From Verrucomicrobiota bacterium (lineage in GTDB: Bacteria > Verrucomicrobiota > Verrucomicrobiia > Limisphaerales > AV2), in assembly GCA_003219345.1 (NCBI GenBank), contig QHOP01000479.1, positions 1 to 5,263 of the forward strand: a stretch of DNA of 5,263 nucleotides, written 5' to 3'. This document shows positions 1 to 5,263 of the stretch, one piece after another. The position numbers and the translations under genes are program-made. A model generated the notes under the pieces. That model was not told the DNA's origin and searched no databases. It saw only the letters and a list, made by a program, of their open reading frames with translations. Each line of letters begins with the position of its first letter. Positions within the stretch are counted from its first letter, which is position 1.

Positions 1-499
1 AGCCGCGATAGGAGCGATTGGACAAACGGGCGTTGACGAGAAACAGCGGAATGTTCTTGTCGCGCAGCCGCCAGATGAAGTTGGGCCAGATTTCTGCTTC
101 CACGAGCACCACGGCTTTGGGATGAATCATGCTCAACGCGCGGCAAACGCACTTCCGGTAGTCGATGGGATAGTAAACCTTCTCGACGTGCGACGGCAGC
201 TTGCGCTGGAGTTCGCCCATGCCGGTCGAGGTGGTGGTGGAGACGAGGATCTTGAGGTTGGGCACGCGGGGCTCCAACGCGCGAATGAGCTGGGTGCAGA
301 CGTTGACTTCGCCGACGCTCACCGCGTGCATCCAGAGGACGTGACGGTTGGTGAGCGTCTGCTTCAGCTGGGCGTCGTAGCGGCCAAACCGCTGGCGAAA
401 GCCGCGCCGCCAGTTGCCGCGCCGCCACATTTTCAAAAAGTAATAAGGCGCCGAGATGCAGAGGAAAATCGCGAACAAAATGTTGTAAAGGGAACGCAT
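1..499 (-). CDS. waaA: 3-deoxy-D-manno-octulosonic acid (Kdo) transferase, N-terminal part, cut by window edge
   Basis: Transfers Kdo from CMP-Kdo to the lipid A precursor on the cytoplasmic face of the inner membrane (family GT30), a step in making the LPS inner core. The 166 visible codons are the N-terminal glycosyltransferase domain. Residues 5-23 form a hydrophobic N-terminal anchor, followed by a basic stretch with GFRQRFG (33-39). The family signature HAVSVGEV lies at 58-65, with E64 in the place of the catalytic glutamate. STTTSTG (87-93), EAEIWPN (134-140) and NARLSNRSYRG (156-166) are further family motifs. The ATG at 497-499 is the first start after an in-frame TGA about 27 bases upstream; no strong ribosome binding site is seen. 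The C-terminal CMP-Kdo-binding domain lies outside the window. The gene follows the transporter on the same strand after 59 bases, so read-through transcription is plausible. Family identification is secure; whether it adds one or several Kdo units cannot be told. Confidence 0.93.
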   Translation of the reverse strand, partial: MRSLYNILFAIFLCISAPYYFLKMWRRGNWRRGFRQRFGRYDAQLKQTLTNRHVLWMHAVSVGEVNVCTQLIRALEPRVPNLKILVSTTTSTGMGELQRKLPSHVEKVYYPIDYRKCVCRALSMIHPKAVVLVEAEIWPNFIWRLRDKNIPLFLVNARLSNRSYRG

Positions 500-558
500 T
501 GCCCCATCGCGAACCGGGACTATCTGTCACAAAACCTCGCTGGTCTGCCAAGAAAAAT

Positions 559-1977
559 TCATCGGAAGAAAATCCACCAGACGATCAGCAGCATCGGCAC
601 CATGCACGGCAGCGTGTATTTGAAAACGAAACCTAAAAAGGTCGGCGTGTGGACCTTTTGCTGGTCGGCCAGGGCCTTGACCATGAAGTTCGGGCCGTTG
701 CCGAGGTAAGTATTCGCACCGAAAAAGACCGCGCCGACGCTGACCGCCAGAATGTATTTGTTGAAAGCCTGGTTGCCCAGAAGGAAGCAGATTTCAAGCT
801 CATCTTCGCTCACCGTTTTATTAAGTAAGTCTGCAGCGTGGTACTTCTGCAGGGCGACAAAAGTGTTCTTAACGTGTTCCGCGTGCGGTCCGGTGAGATT
901 GGCCAGGTCGGCGCCTCCGGTTTGCACCAAATGCTGGACCTGGCTTACGACCTCGGGGTTGATGAACGCACCGAAAATCGCGTTCAGAAAACTGAGGTAG
1001 GTTGGTGCATTGTCCAGCACACTGGAGAGCGCGCCGCTGCTCCAATAGAAAAAAGCCGGTGTGGGACTGCCCAACTTGCCGGCGTTGGCCTTCAACCAAT
1101 CCAGCGCGGGCATCATCGTGAAGAAAATTCCCGCGAACAAAATGGCTACTTCCTGGATCGGATGAAAATTGAAATGGTTCGCTTCGTGGATTGATTTTCG
1201 GGTCGTGAACCAGGAGCCGGCCGCCGCCGTGACCATCAACGCCTCGCGCAGGAACGGGGGATCGTGGGTGAACACCGCGCCCAACACCACCACCAGAAAG
1301 AACAGGTTCGCCAGGCCATCGAAACGCCAGACATCGTGCGGCTCCGCGAGCCTGCTTCGAACTTCTCCGGGCGCGCGCAGATAGTTGCGACAATCAACCG
1401 CATAGAACATCGCCAGCAGCACCGCCAGCCCAACGCACCAAATCGGCCAGCAATGTTCGGCGACCCACCAGAATGGAATTCCCTGCAGGTAACCAAGAAA
1501 CAACGGCGGGTCGCCAATCGGCGTGAGACAGCCGCCGACGTTGGAGATGATGAAGATAAAAAAAACGACGTGATGCGCCGTGAGACGGTATTTGTTCATC
1601 CGCAGCCAGGGGCGGATCAGCAGCATGGACGCGCCGGTGGTCCCGAAAAGATTGGCAAATACCGCGCCGACGAACAGGAACACCATGTTGGCCAGCGGCG
1701 TCGCTTCGCCTTTCACATTGATGTGAATGCCGCCGGAGACGACGAACAGCGAGCCGATCAAAACGATGAAACTGGCGTATTCGACCGCGGTGGACCGGAT
1801 TCGATCGTAGTTGTTCAGCCCAACCAGATAATAAAGCAGGGTCACCGCCCCCAACGCGTAAGCCACCTTCGGATAATGTTTGCGCCACCAGCCCGCGCAA
1901 CACAACGGACCCAAAGCGATGGTGGTGAGCAGAATTCCAAACGGCAAAATCATCCAGGGGTTAACGGGATGTTCCAT
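559..1977 (-). CDS. ArsB/NhaD-superfamily membrane transporter (putative citrate or Na+/H+ antiporter type)
   Basis: A 472-residue polytopic inner-membrane protein with about ten to twelve hydrophobic segments, for example 8-28, 38-53, 67-82, 97-121, 136-150, 177-193, 222-236, 277-290, 408-421 and 449-471. Family signatures of the ion-transporter (IT) superfamily are clear: FGTTGASMLLIRP (111-123), SNVGGCLTPIGDPPLFLGYL (145-164), SSVLDNAPTYLSF (318-330) and GANTYLGNGPN (420-430). The two half-sites, GGCLTPIGDPP and LDNAPT, resemble the paired re-entrant motifs of NhaD/ArsB-type carriers. The sequence best fits the branch called putative citrate transport (CitMHS_2) and often annotated sodium:proton antiporter; this is from memory of the family, not a search. 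A hydrophilic stretch of about 60 residues (338-398) separates LDNAPT from the next membrane segment. I chose the ATG at 1975-1977 because the family begins close to its first membrane helix; an upstream start at 2052 would add 25 unconvincing residues. Substrate remains undetermined. Confidence 0.88.
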   Translation of the reverse strand: MEHPVNPWMILPFGILLTTIALGPLCCAGWWRKHYPKVAYALGAVTLLYYLVGLNNYDRIRSTAVEYASFIVLIGSLFVVSGGIHINVKGEATPLANMVFLFVGAVFANLFGTTGASMLLIRPWLRMNKYRLTAHHVVFFIFIISNVGGCLTPIGDPPLFLGYLQGIPFWWVAEHCWPIWCVGLAVLLAMFYAVDCRNYLRAPGEVRSRLAEPHDVWRFDGLANLFFLVVVLGAVFTHDPPFLREALMVTAAAGSWFTTRKSIHEANHFNFHPIQEVAILFAGIFFTMMPALDWLKANAGKLGSPTPAFFYWSSGALSSVLDNAPTYLSFLNAIFGAFINPEVVSQVQHLVQTGGADLANLTGPHAEHVKNTFVALQKYHAADLLNKTVSEDELEICFLLGNQAFNKYILAVSVGAVFFGANTYLGNGPNFMVKALADQQKVHTPTFLGFVFKYTLPCMVPMLLIVWWIFFR

Positions 1978-1983
1978 GTCCGA

Positions 1984-2013
1984 AGGGTACGAACTCGCGT
2001 AAAATGGGGTCAA
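1984..2013 (-). promoter_or_regulatory. possible promoter of the transporter gene, leaderless geometry
   Basis: Read on the minus strand, TTGACC (2013-2008) and TACCCT (1989-1984) are separated by 18 bases. The -10-like box is only 6 bases from the ATG at 1977, so a normal start site would fall on or next to the A of ATG and give a leaderless mRNA. This would agree with the absence of a Shine-Dalgarno sequence before this start. The -10 match is weak (3 of 6), so this is tentative. Confidence 0.25.
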
Positions 2014-2058
2014 CCTCAAACCGCAGGCCCAGGTGAATTCTGGAAGGCACAACGAAAG

Positions 2059-2089
2059 TTGAACAACGACAGGAAAACCACACTAACAT
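2059..2089 (+). promoter_or_regulatory. possible promoter of the dipeptide epimerase gene
   Basis: TTGAAC (2059-2064) and TAACAT (2084-2089) are separated by 19 bases, longer than the usual 17. A start near 2096 would leave a leader of about 34 bases before the GTG at 2130 and would exclude the upstream TTG at 2091. The -35 box overlaps a small set of alternating CAAC/GTTG words (2050-2067). The spacing makes the call weak. Confidence 0.25.
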
Positions 2090-2129
2090 CTTGTTGCTTC
2101 CCGCGCTGGTTTGGGATTTCGTTTCCCGC

Positions 2130-3194
2130 GTGAAAATCAACTTGCGACCCTTTGACTTGAAGCTGGCGCACCGCTGGGCCGTTGCCAGCAGCGTCCAGGC
2201 CGGTGGCAGCGGCGGCGCCGACGTTTACAAAGTCGTCTTCGTGGAACTGACTGAGGTGGACGGCACGACGGGGATTGGCGAGGCGGCGCCCTCCGCGCGC
2301 TACGAGGAAAACGCGGATTCCGCGCTCGCTTTCCTGGAACGGGTTGATCCCGACAGGCTCTCTTTCGTCGACGTGCCCGGCAGCATGAAATACCTGGATT
2401 CGATCGCTCCCCAAAATTTTGCCGCCAAAGGAGCCATCAGTATTGCGCTGTTCGACGGCGCGGCGCGCGGAGCGGGCAAACCGATCTACGATTTCCTCGG
2501 ACTCGGTTTCACCGAACAAGAGCACATGACCTCCTTCAGCATCGGCATCGACAAACCGGGCATCATCCGCCGGAAGGTTCTCGAAGCGGCGCCATACCCC
2601 GTGCTCAAACTCAAGGTTGGCGGCCCGGACGACCGGCAAAACCTGGCCGCGCTCCGCGAGGTTGCGCCAAAAAAGCCGGTCCGGGTTGATGCCAACGAGG
2701 GCTGGAAGACGAAGGAGGAAGCGCTGAGACAATTCGAGTGGCTGGCAGCGGACGGCCACATTCAATTTGTCGAGCAGCCGATGCCTGCGACGACCGACCC
2801 GAAGGACTTGATCTGGTTGAAAAACCGGTCGCCGCTGCCGATCATGGCCGACGAATCGTATCTTTCCGCCAAAGATATCGACCGCTGCGCCGAGTGTTAT
2901 CACGCCGTGAACGTGAAATTGGTCAAGGCCGGCGGCATCACTGGCGCGTACGAAGCGTTGCAGGCCGCGCGCAGGGCGGGATTGAAAACGATGATCGGCT
3001 GTATGATTGAATCGAGCGTTTTGATCACCGCCGCTGCGCATCTGGCCGAACTGGCCGAGCACCTTGATCTCGACGGCAATTTGCTCGTCACCAATGATCC
3101 TTACCTCGGTGCGACGGCGGAGCGAGGAATCATCTCCTTCGCCCAGGCGCCGGAACAGACCGGACTGGGAGTGAGAGCAAGATTCCGGTGCTGA
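2130..3194 (+). CDS. dipeptide epimerase (L-Ala-D/L-Glu epimerase-like), enolase superfamily
   Basis: A cytoplasmic Mg2+-dependent enzyme that epimerises the C-terminal residue of a dipeptide, classically L-Ala-D-Glu to L-Ala-L-Glu during reuse of murein peptides. With the GTG at 2130 the protein has 354 residues, normal for the family. The N-terminal capping domain covers about 1-120 and the barrel about 130-345. Catalytic KxK is K160/K162 (in KLKVGG). Metal ligands are D187 (VDANEGW), E215 (FVEQPMP) and D241 (MADESY). The second catalytic lysine is K263 (NVKLVKAGG). GCMIESS (290-296) and the dipeptide-epimerase DxD pair D313/D315 (HLDLDGN) that holds the substrate amino group are present. 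Together these separate it from muconate cycloisomerase and OSB synthase. GTG is preferred over an in-frame TTG at 2091 because family members begin with a K-I-x-L-x-P strand directly after the start; neither has a good ribosome site. The capping-domain 20s loop (about 17-31) is Gly/Ser-rich without arginine, so substrate preference may differ from the E. coli and B. subtilis enzymes. Confidence 0.92.
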   Translation: MKINLRPFDLKLAHRWAVASSVQAGGSGGADVYKVVFVELTEVDGTTGIGEAAPSARYEENADSALAFLERVDPDRLSFVDVPGSMKYLDSIAPQNFAAKGAISIALFDGAARGAGKPIYDFLGLGFTEQEHMTSFSIGIDKPGIIRRKVLEAAPYPVLKLKVGGPDDRQNLAALREVAPKKPVRVDANEGWKTKEEALRQFEWLAADGHIQFVEQPMPATTDPKDLIWLKNRSPLPIMADESYLSAKDIDRCAECYHAVNVKLVKAGGITGAYEALQAARRAGLKTMIGCMIESSVLITAAAHLAELAEHLDLDGNLLVTNDPYLGATAERGIISFAQAPEQTGLGVRARFRC

Positions 3195-3202
3195 ACAGGA
3201 GC

Positions 3203-3254
3203 GCGGACAGCCATGTCCGCAAGTTGGCTATCCTCTCCCGCCACACCGTGGCGG
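3203..3254. repeat. two tandem perfect hairpins, REP-like intergenic element
   Basis: The first palindrome pairs GCGGACA (3203-3209) with TGTCCGC (3214-3220) around a 4-base loop. The second pairs CCGCCAC (3238-3244) with GTGGCGG (3248-3254) around a 3-base loop. Both stems are 7 bp and fully paired. GCGGAC occurs again at 3251-3256, so the right arm of the first hairpin could instead pair with the second. The first stem starts 8 bases after the epimerase stop. Neither hairpin is followed by a T-run, so these are not ordinary intrinsic terminators. The form suggests a dispersed palindromic repeat, but copy number cannot be seen here. Confidence 0.6.
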
Positions 3255-3282
3255 ACGGTTTGAGACTTGCACCCTGGGAAAG

Positions 3283-3300
3283 TGTGCGGTGAAACGCACA
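3283..3300. repeat. 6-bp inverted repeat next to the -35 box
   Basis: TGTGCG (3283-3288) and CGCACA (3295-3300) form a perfect 6-bp inverted repeat around GTGAAA. It ends one base before the predicted -35 box at 3302. It could be a regulator-binding site for the prepilin promoter or a small hairpin at the end of epimerase read-through; nothing in the window decides between them. Confidence 0.4.
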
Positions 3301-3301
3301 G

Positions 3302-3330
3302 TTGACTTGGGATTCCGACCGGGCTACGCT
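3302..3330 (+). promoter_or_regulatory. sigma70-like promoter of the prepilin/lipoprotein unit
   Basis: TTGACT (3302-3307, 5 of 6 to consensus) and TACGCT (3325-3330, keeping T1, A2 and T6) are separated by exactly 17 bases. The -10 is preceded by GGGC. A start near 3337 would give a leader of about 46 bases. It is the best promoter match in the window and is correctly placed for the two-gene unit that ends in the terminator at 4705. Confidence 0.5.
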
Positions 3331-3353
3331 GTGAATCAAAGCCCGAAACGACT

Positions 3354-3366
3354 GCTGAATTTCAGC
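3354..3366. promoter_or_regulatory. 13-bp palindrome in the predicted leader of the prepilin gene
   Basis: GCTGAA (3354-3359), a central T, and TTCAGC (3361-3366) form a perfect palindrome. It lies 16 bases before the ATG and just downstream of the predicted transcription start. It could be an operator; with a 1-base centre it would make a poor RNA hairpin. The function is unknown and it could be chance. Confidence 0.3.
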
Positions 3367-3382
3367 GCGACCGAAAACGCTT

Positions 3383-4309
3383 ATGAGAACTGTCAAATGC
3401 TTCAAATGGTTCGCGTGGCTGAAGAAGGAAACTCACCGCCGCGCCTTCACCCTGATTGAACTATTGGTGGTCATTGCCATCATTGCCATTCTGGCCGGGC
3501 TGCTTTTGCCAGCTCTGGCGAAAGCCAAAGACCAGGCCCAAAAGACGGTCGATTTCAACAACGTGAAGCAAATCCTCCTGGCGAGTCATCTGTATTCCTC
3601 GGACAACAACGACCAAACGGCACACCCGACTTGGGGCAGTGATTTGTCGGGTCCCGACGGTTGGGCGTATGCCACAAAAAATCCCGCGGCAAGCGGCGCA
3701 ACCATCCCGGGCGGACCAAAGAACGCACCTACGTGCAACGGCTACGACGTCAACTCGACACAATTCAGTAATCAAGTGTCGTTTTTTAAGATCGGCCAGC
3801 TGGGACCTTTCCTGAGCGATTACCACATCATGTGGTGCCCGAAAGATGTGGCCACTCGACATTTGGGCGATTCCAAGAAATCGGGGACTCTTGCCTACGA
3901 ATGGCTCCACCGGCCGGTCAAGGTGACTTCCTACTGCTGGAACGGAACGATTGGCGGTTACGTGGGCACTAAGGGAGCTCCTCTCACCCCGGACGGGAGA
4001 ACCTTTAAGACAACGTCTTTCCTGGCGACGGACTGGCAGTTCTGGGAACAAAATGAAAGTGATTGGTTTTACTTCAACGACGCCGGAAATAACCCGGAGG
4101 ATATCGGCGAAACGATCTCACTGCGTCATGCGGGAGTCGCACAGTGGTGGACACTCCCGTTTCTTACCGCAAGGAATTTGAAAGGCGGCGCCCTGGTCGG
4201 CATGTTTGACGGTCACGGCGAACTCGTGCCCTGGAACAAATGCCATGATCTGGTTAGCAGGAAGATCCCACCGCCGAACGACATCTTGAACGGGCCGCGT
4301 TATCGGTAA
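3383..4309 (+). CDS. prepilin-like protein with N-terminal cleavage/methylation motif and H-X-DG type C-terminus
   Basis: A 308-residue protein with a type IV prepilin leader: a basic 21-residue leader ending RRA, cleavage expected between A21 and F22, then FTLIELLVV with the conserved glutamate at mature position 5 (E26), and a hydrophobic helix to about residue 45. A prepilin peptidase would cut and N-methylate it; the mature protein would sit in the inner membrane with its globular part (about 50-308) outside the cytoplasm. Family features of the verrucomicrobial/planctomycete processing-associated group are WCPKD (151-155), RHAG (248-251) and FDGHGE (275-280). The His-to-Asp-Gly spacing is 26 residues (H249 to D276) instead of the usual 9. 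Such proteins occur in many copies per genome, mostly away from pilus-assembly genes, and their roles are largely unknown. None of pilB, pilC, pilQ or pilD is visible here. A sigma70-like promoter lies upstream, and a lipoprotein gene follows after 25 bases. The ATG at 3383 gives a leader of normal length; no clear ribosome site is seen. Confidence 0.85.
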   Translation: MRTVKCFKWFAWLKKETHRRAFTLIELLVVIAIIAILAGLLLPALAKAKDQAQKTVDFNNVKQILLASHLYSSDNNDQTAHPTWGSDLSGPDGWAYATKNPAASGATIPGGPKNAPTCNGYDVNSTQFSNQVSFFKIGQLGPFLSDYHIMWCPKDVATRHLGDSKKSGTLAYEWLHRPVKVTSYCWNGTIGGYVGTKGAPLTPDGRTFKTTSFLATDWQFWEQNESDWFYFNDAGNNPEDIGETISLRHAGVAQWWTLPFLTARNLKGGALVGMFDGHGELVPWNKCHDLVSRKIPPPNDILNGPRYR

Positions 4310-4334
4310 GTGCTTGCTCGTCCCGGTGCAACGC

Positions 4335-4676
4335 ATGAACAAACTGAGCGGCTACACGGTCTTGATTCTGGTTGGGTGGGTCACAGTTTTCGGCGCAGGT
4401 TGCGGAACGAGAACTCGTCCTGCCCCTCCTGCAGCGCTCGATGCCACGAAACTGCCGGGGGCGACTGAAGTGATGGCGGCGATTGAGAAGAAGGACTACA
4501 ATGGAGCGATGGCTGGGCTGCTAAAGATCAAGCAAACCGTTGCCACGGATGAACAGCAGATGCAATATATGGTTCTCTCCCGCGAGGCGAGAGACAAATT
4601 GATCGAGGCGGCTGCGACGGACCCCAAAGCCGCTGAAGCGGTCGATGCCCTGCGTGCGATGACCCGAGGCCGCTAA
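4335..4676 (+). CDS. small predicted lipoprotein of unknown function
   Basis: With the ATG at 4335 this is a 113-residue protein. It has a positively charged start (MNK), a hydrophobic segment (7-21) and a lipobox-like FGAGC with C23 as the likely lipidated residue. The -3 position is glycine rather than the usual Leu, so the lipobox is not ideal. A Pro/Ala/Thr-rich linker (24-42) leads to an alpha-helical domain (about 43-110), with AAIEKKDYNGAMAGLLKIK (48-66) resembling a single TPR-like helix pair and ending in ALRAMTRGR. No catalytic motif is visible. An in-frame TTG at 4314 would add seven residues that weaken the signal peptide, so ATG is preferred. It begins 25 bases after the prepilin-like gene and is followed by an intrinsic terminator, so the two are probably one transcript. 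I infer an envelope-located partner or accessory of the prepilin-like protein; no function can be assigned. Confidence 0.7.
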   Translation: MNKLSGYTVLILVGWVTVFGAGCGTRTRPAPPAALDATKLPGATEVMAAIEKKDYNGAMAGLLKIKQTVATDEQQMQYMVLSREARDKLIEAAATDPKAAEAVDALRAMTRGR

Positions 4677-4704
4677 CCGGACAGTCAGCCATCATTTTCC
4701 TCAG

Positions 4705-4737
4705 ACGCCCGCTGATCAGCGGGCGTTTTTTTTGTTT
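4705..4737 (+). terminator. intrinsic terminator of the prepilin/lipoprotein unit
   Basis: A perfect 9-bp GC-rich stem, ACGCCCGCT (4705-4713) with AGCGGGCGT (4718-4726), closes on a GATC loop. Eight T residues (4726-4733) follow, then GTTT. It lies 28 bases after the lipoprotein stop. The opposite strand has no T-run after the stem, so termination is supported for plus-strand transcripts only, not for the convergent HEAT-repeat gene. Confidence 0.93.
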
Positions 4738-4785
4738 GGAAGTTGTGTCGGAACGCAGCGGGTGCCGACCTGAGATTCGTTGATT

Positions 4786-5263
4786 CTATTCCCTCAACCG
4801 CACCGGTCTCGGATCCCGCTGGCGGAGCAGTTGTCCGAATCCCTCCTGCATCGCGGTGGTGTCATTCAAGCGAACCAACGTTTCCGCCGGCAGGACCTCG
4901 TCACGCGCGGACGACATTTCTCTGCGCCACCGCTCCAAAACCGAGGCTTGAACCGCTGGACGCGAATCAGGGGGCACTGCATAGTCGTAGCCACCCGGCA
5001 TGAGAGTCGGCGCTATCTGCTTCAGAGACCGTCCCGCCACGCACCGAACAGCAGCGTAAGGATCGTCTAAAAGCTGGGCCAGAATCGCCGGTATCCACGA
5101 CTTTCCAGCGACCCGCAACGCCGGCTCCCAACTCAGGTGCCACGCCGCCAGAACGCGCTGCCCGGCGTCCCCGGCCAGAGCCAGACGGACGGCATCCGCG
5201 ACCGCGGTTTGTTCTTCAGACAGGTCGGGAATCGAATGGCCGTACCATCGCGCGAGTTGATTG
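4786..5263 (-). CDS. HEAT-repeat protein, C-terminal part, cut by window edge
   Basis: The reading frame is open from the right edge to a TAG at 4788-4786, giving 158 residues of a larger protein. Numbered from the first visible residue, about 18-46 and 52-80 look like HEAT/PBS-lyase-type helical pairs. The second (WIPAILAQLLDDPYAAVRCV, then AGRSLKQI) shows the typical L-L-D-D-P-x-x-x-V-R pattern. A less regular segment with Tyr and Pro follows, then a basic WRREM helix, and the protein ends RDPRPVRLRE. This tail resembles the end of large verrucomicrobial/planctomycete proteins in which HEAT repeats follow TPR or multihaem cytochrome c domains; that is recollection of similar architecture, and no CxxCH is visible here. 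A TTG within the frame at 5118 is not a credible gene start because homologous-looking sequence continues upstream. HEAT identification is fairly firm; the full protein's function is open. The gene is convergent with the prepilin/lipoprotein unit. Confidence 0.72.
   Translation of the reverse strand, partial: NQLARWYGHSIPDLSEEQTAVADAVRLALAGDAGQRVLAAWHLSWEPALRVAGKSWIPAILAQLLDDPYAAVRCVAGRSLKQIAPTLMPGGYDYAVPPDSRPAVQASVLERWRREMSSARDEVLPAETLVRLNDTTAMQEGFGQLLRQRDPRPVRLRE

Noticed and set aside
122..709. 195-codon plus-strand open frame across the waaA/transporter junction
   Set aside because: It overlaps two well-supported minus-strand genes and has no recognisable features.
1978..2052. Upstream start that would lengthen the transporter by 25 residues
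   Set aside because: The extra residues are not family-like, and the ATG at 1977 sits right before the first membrane helix.
1264..2133. 289-codon plus-strand open frame opposite the transporter
   Set aside because: Antisense shadow of a strongly conserved transporter; the translation is rich in Arg, Gln and His with no domain pattern.
2016..3062. 348-codon minus-strand open frame opposite the epimerase
   Set aside because: The plus strand encodes all enolase-superfamily motifs; this frame is a high-GC shadow of low complexity.
3203..3254. Hairpins as an intrinsic terminator for the epimerase
   Set aside because: There is no T-run after either stem, so they are kept as a repeat element instead.
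3461..4051. 196-codon minus-strand open frame opposite the prepilin-like gene
   Set aside because: Antisense to a gene with a clear prepilin leader and family motifs; no features of its own.
4743..5070. Plus-strand open frames over the HEAT-repeat gene
   Set aside because: They overlap the better supported minus-strand frame and have no motif or promoter; they begin after a strong terminator.
4786..5118. HEAT-repeat frame taken as a complete 110-residue gene starting at TTG 5118
   Set aside because: The frame stays open and repeat-like to the window edge, so the TTG is an internal leucine codon.

Overview
The window looks like chromosomal sequence from a Gram-negative member of the Verrucomicrobiota, most likely near the Pedosphaera/Limisphaerales group. 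This is inferred from a prepilin-like gene with the Ala-Phe-Thr-Leu-Ile-Glu-Leu N-terminus common there, a Kdo transferase (so LPS is made), an ArsB/NhaD-type transporter of the putative citrate-transport (CitMHS_2) kind, and a HEAT-repeat C-terminus of a type often seen on large planctomycete/verrucomicrobial proteins. No rRNA, tRNA, CRISPR array, transposase or phage gene is visible.

Layout. Positions 1-499 (minus) hold the N-terminal 166 codons of waaA, cut by the window edge. Upstream of it on the same strand, 559-1977 encodes a complete 472-residue polytopic membrane transporter; the 59-base gap suggests the two may be co-transcribed. A divergent intergenic region (1978-2129) separates the transporter from a complete dipeptide epimerase of the enolase superfamily (2130-3194, plus). 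A 188-base spacer (3195-3382) holds two back-to-back perfect hairpins, a third hairpin, a good sigma70-like promoter and a 13-bp palindrome. It leads into a two-gene unit on the plus strand: a prepilin-like secreted/surface protein (3383-4309) and a small predicted lipoprotein (4335-4676). The unit ends in a textbook intrinsic terminator (4705-4737). Convergent to it, from the right edge to 4786 on the minus strand, is the C-terminal 158 residues of a HEAT-repeat protein.

Biology. waaA adds Kdo to lipid A precursor at the inner membrane. The epimerase probably acts in salvage of murein dipeptides (L-Ala-D-Glu to L-Ala-L-Glu), although its exact substrate cannot be fixed from sequence. The transporter is probably a cation-coupled carrier whose substrate (citrate-like anion or Na+/H+) is unresolved. 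The prepilin-like protein and lipoprotein look like a small cell-envelope operon of unknown role. Most of the window is ordinary housekeeping sequence. The least explained parts are the palindrome-rich spacer at 3203-3366 and the prepilin/lipoprotein pair.
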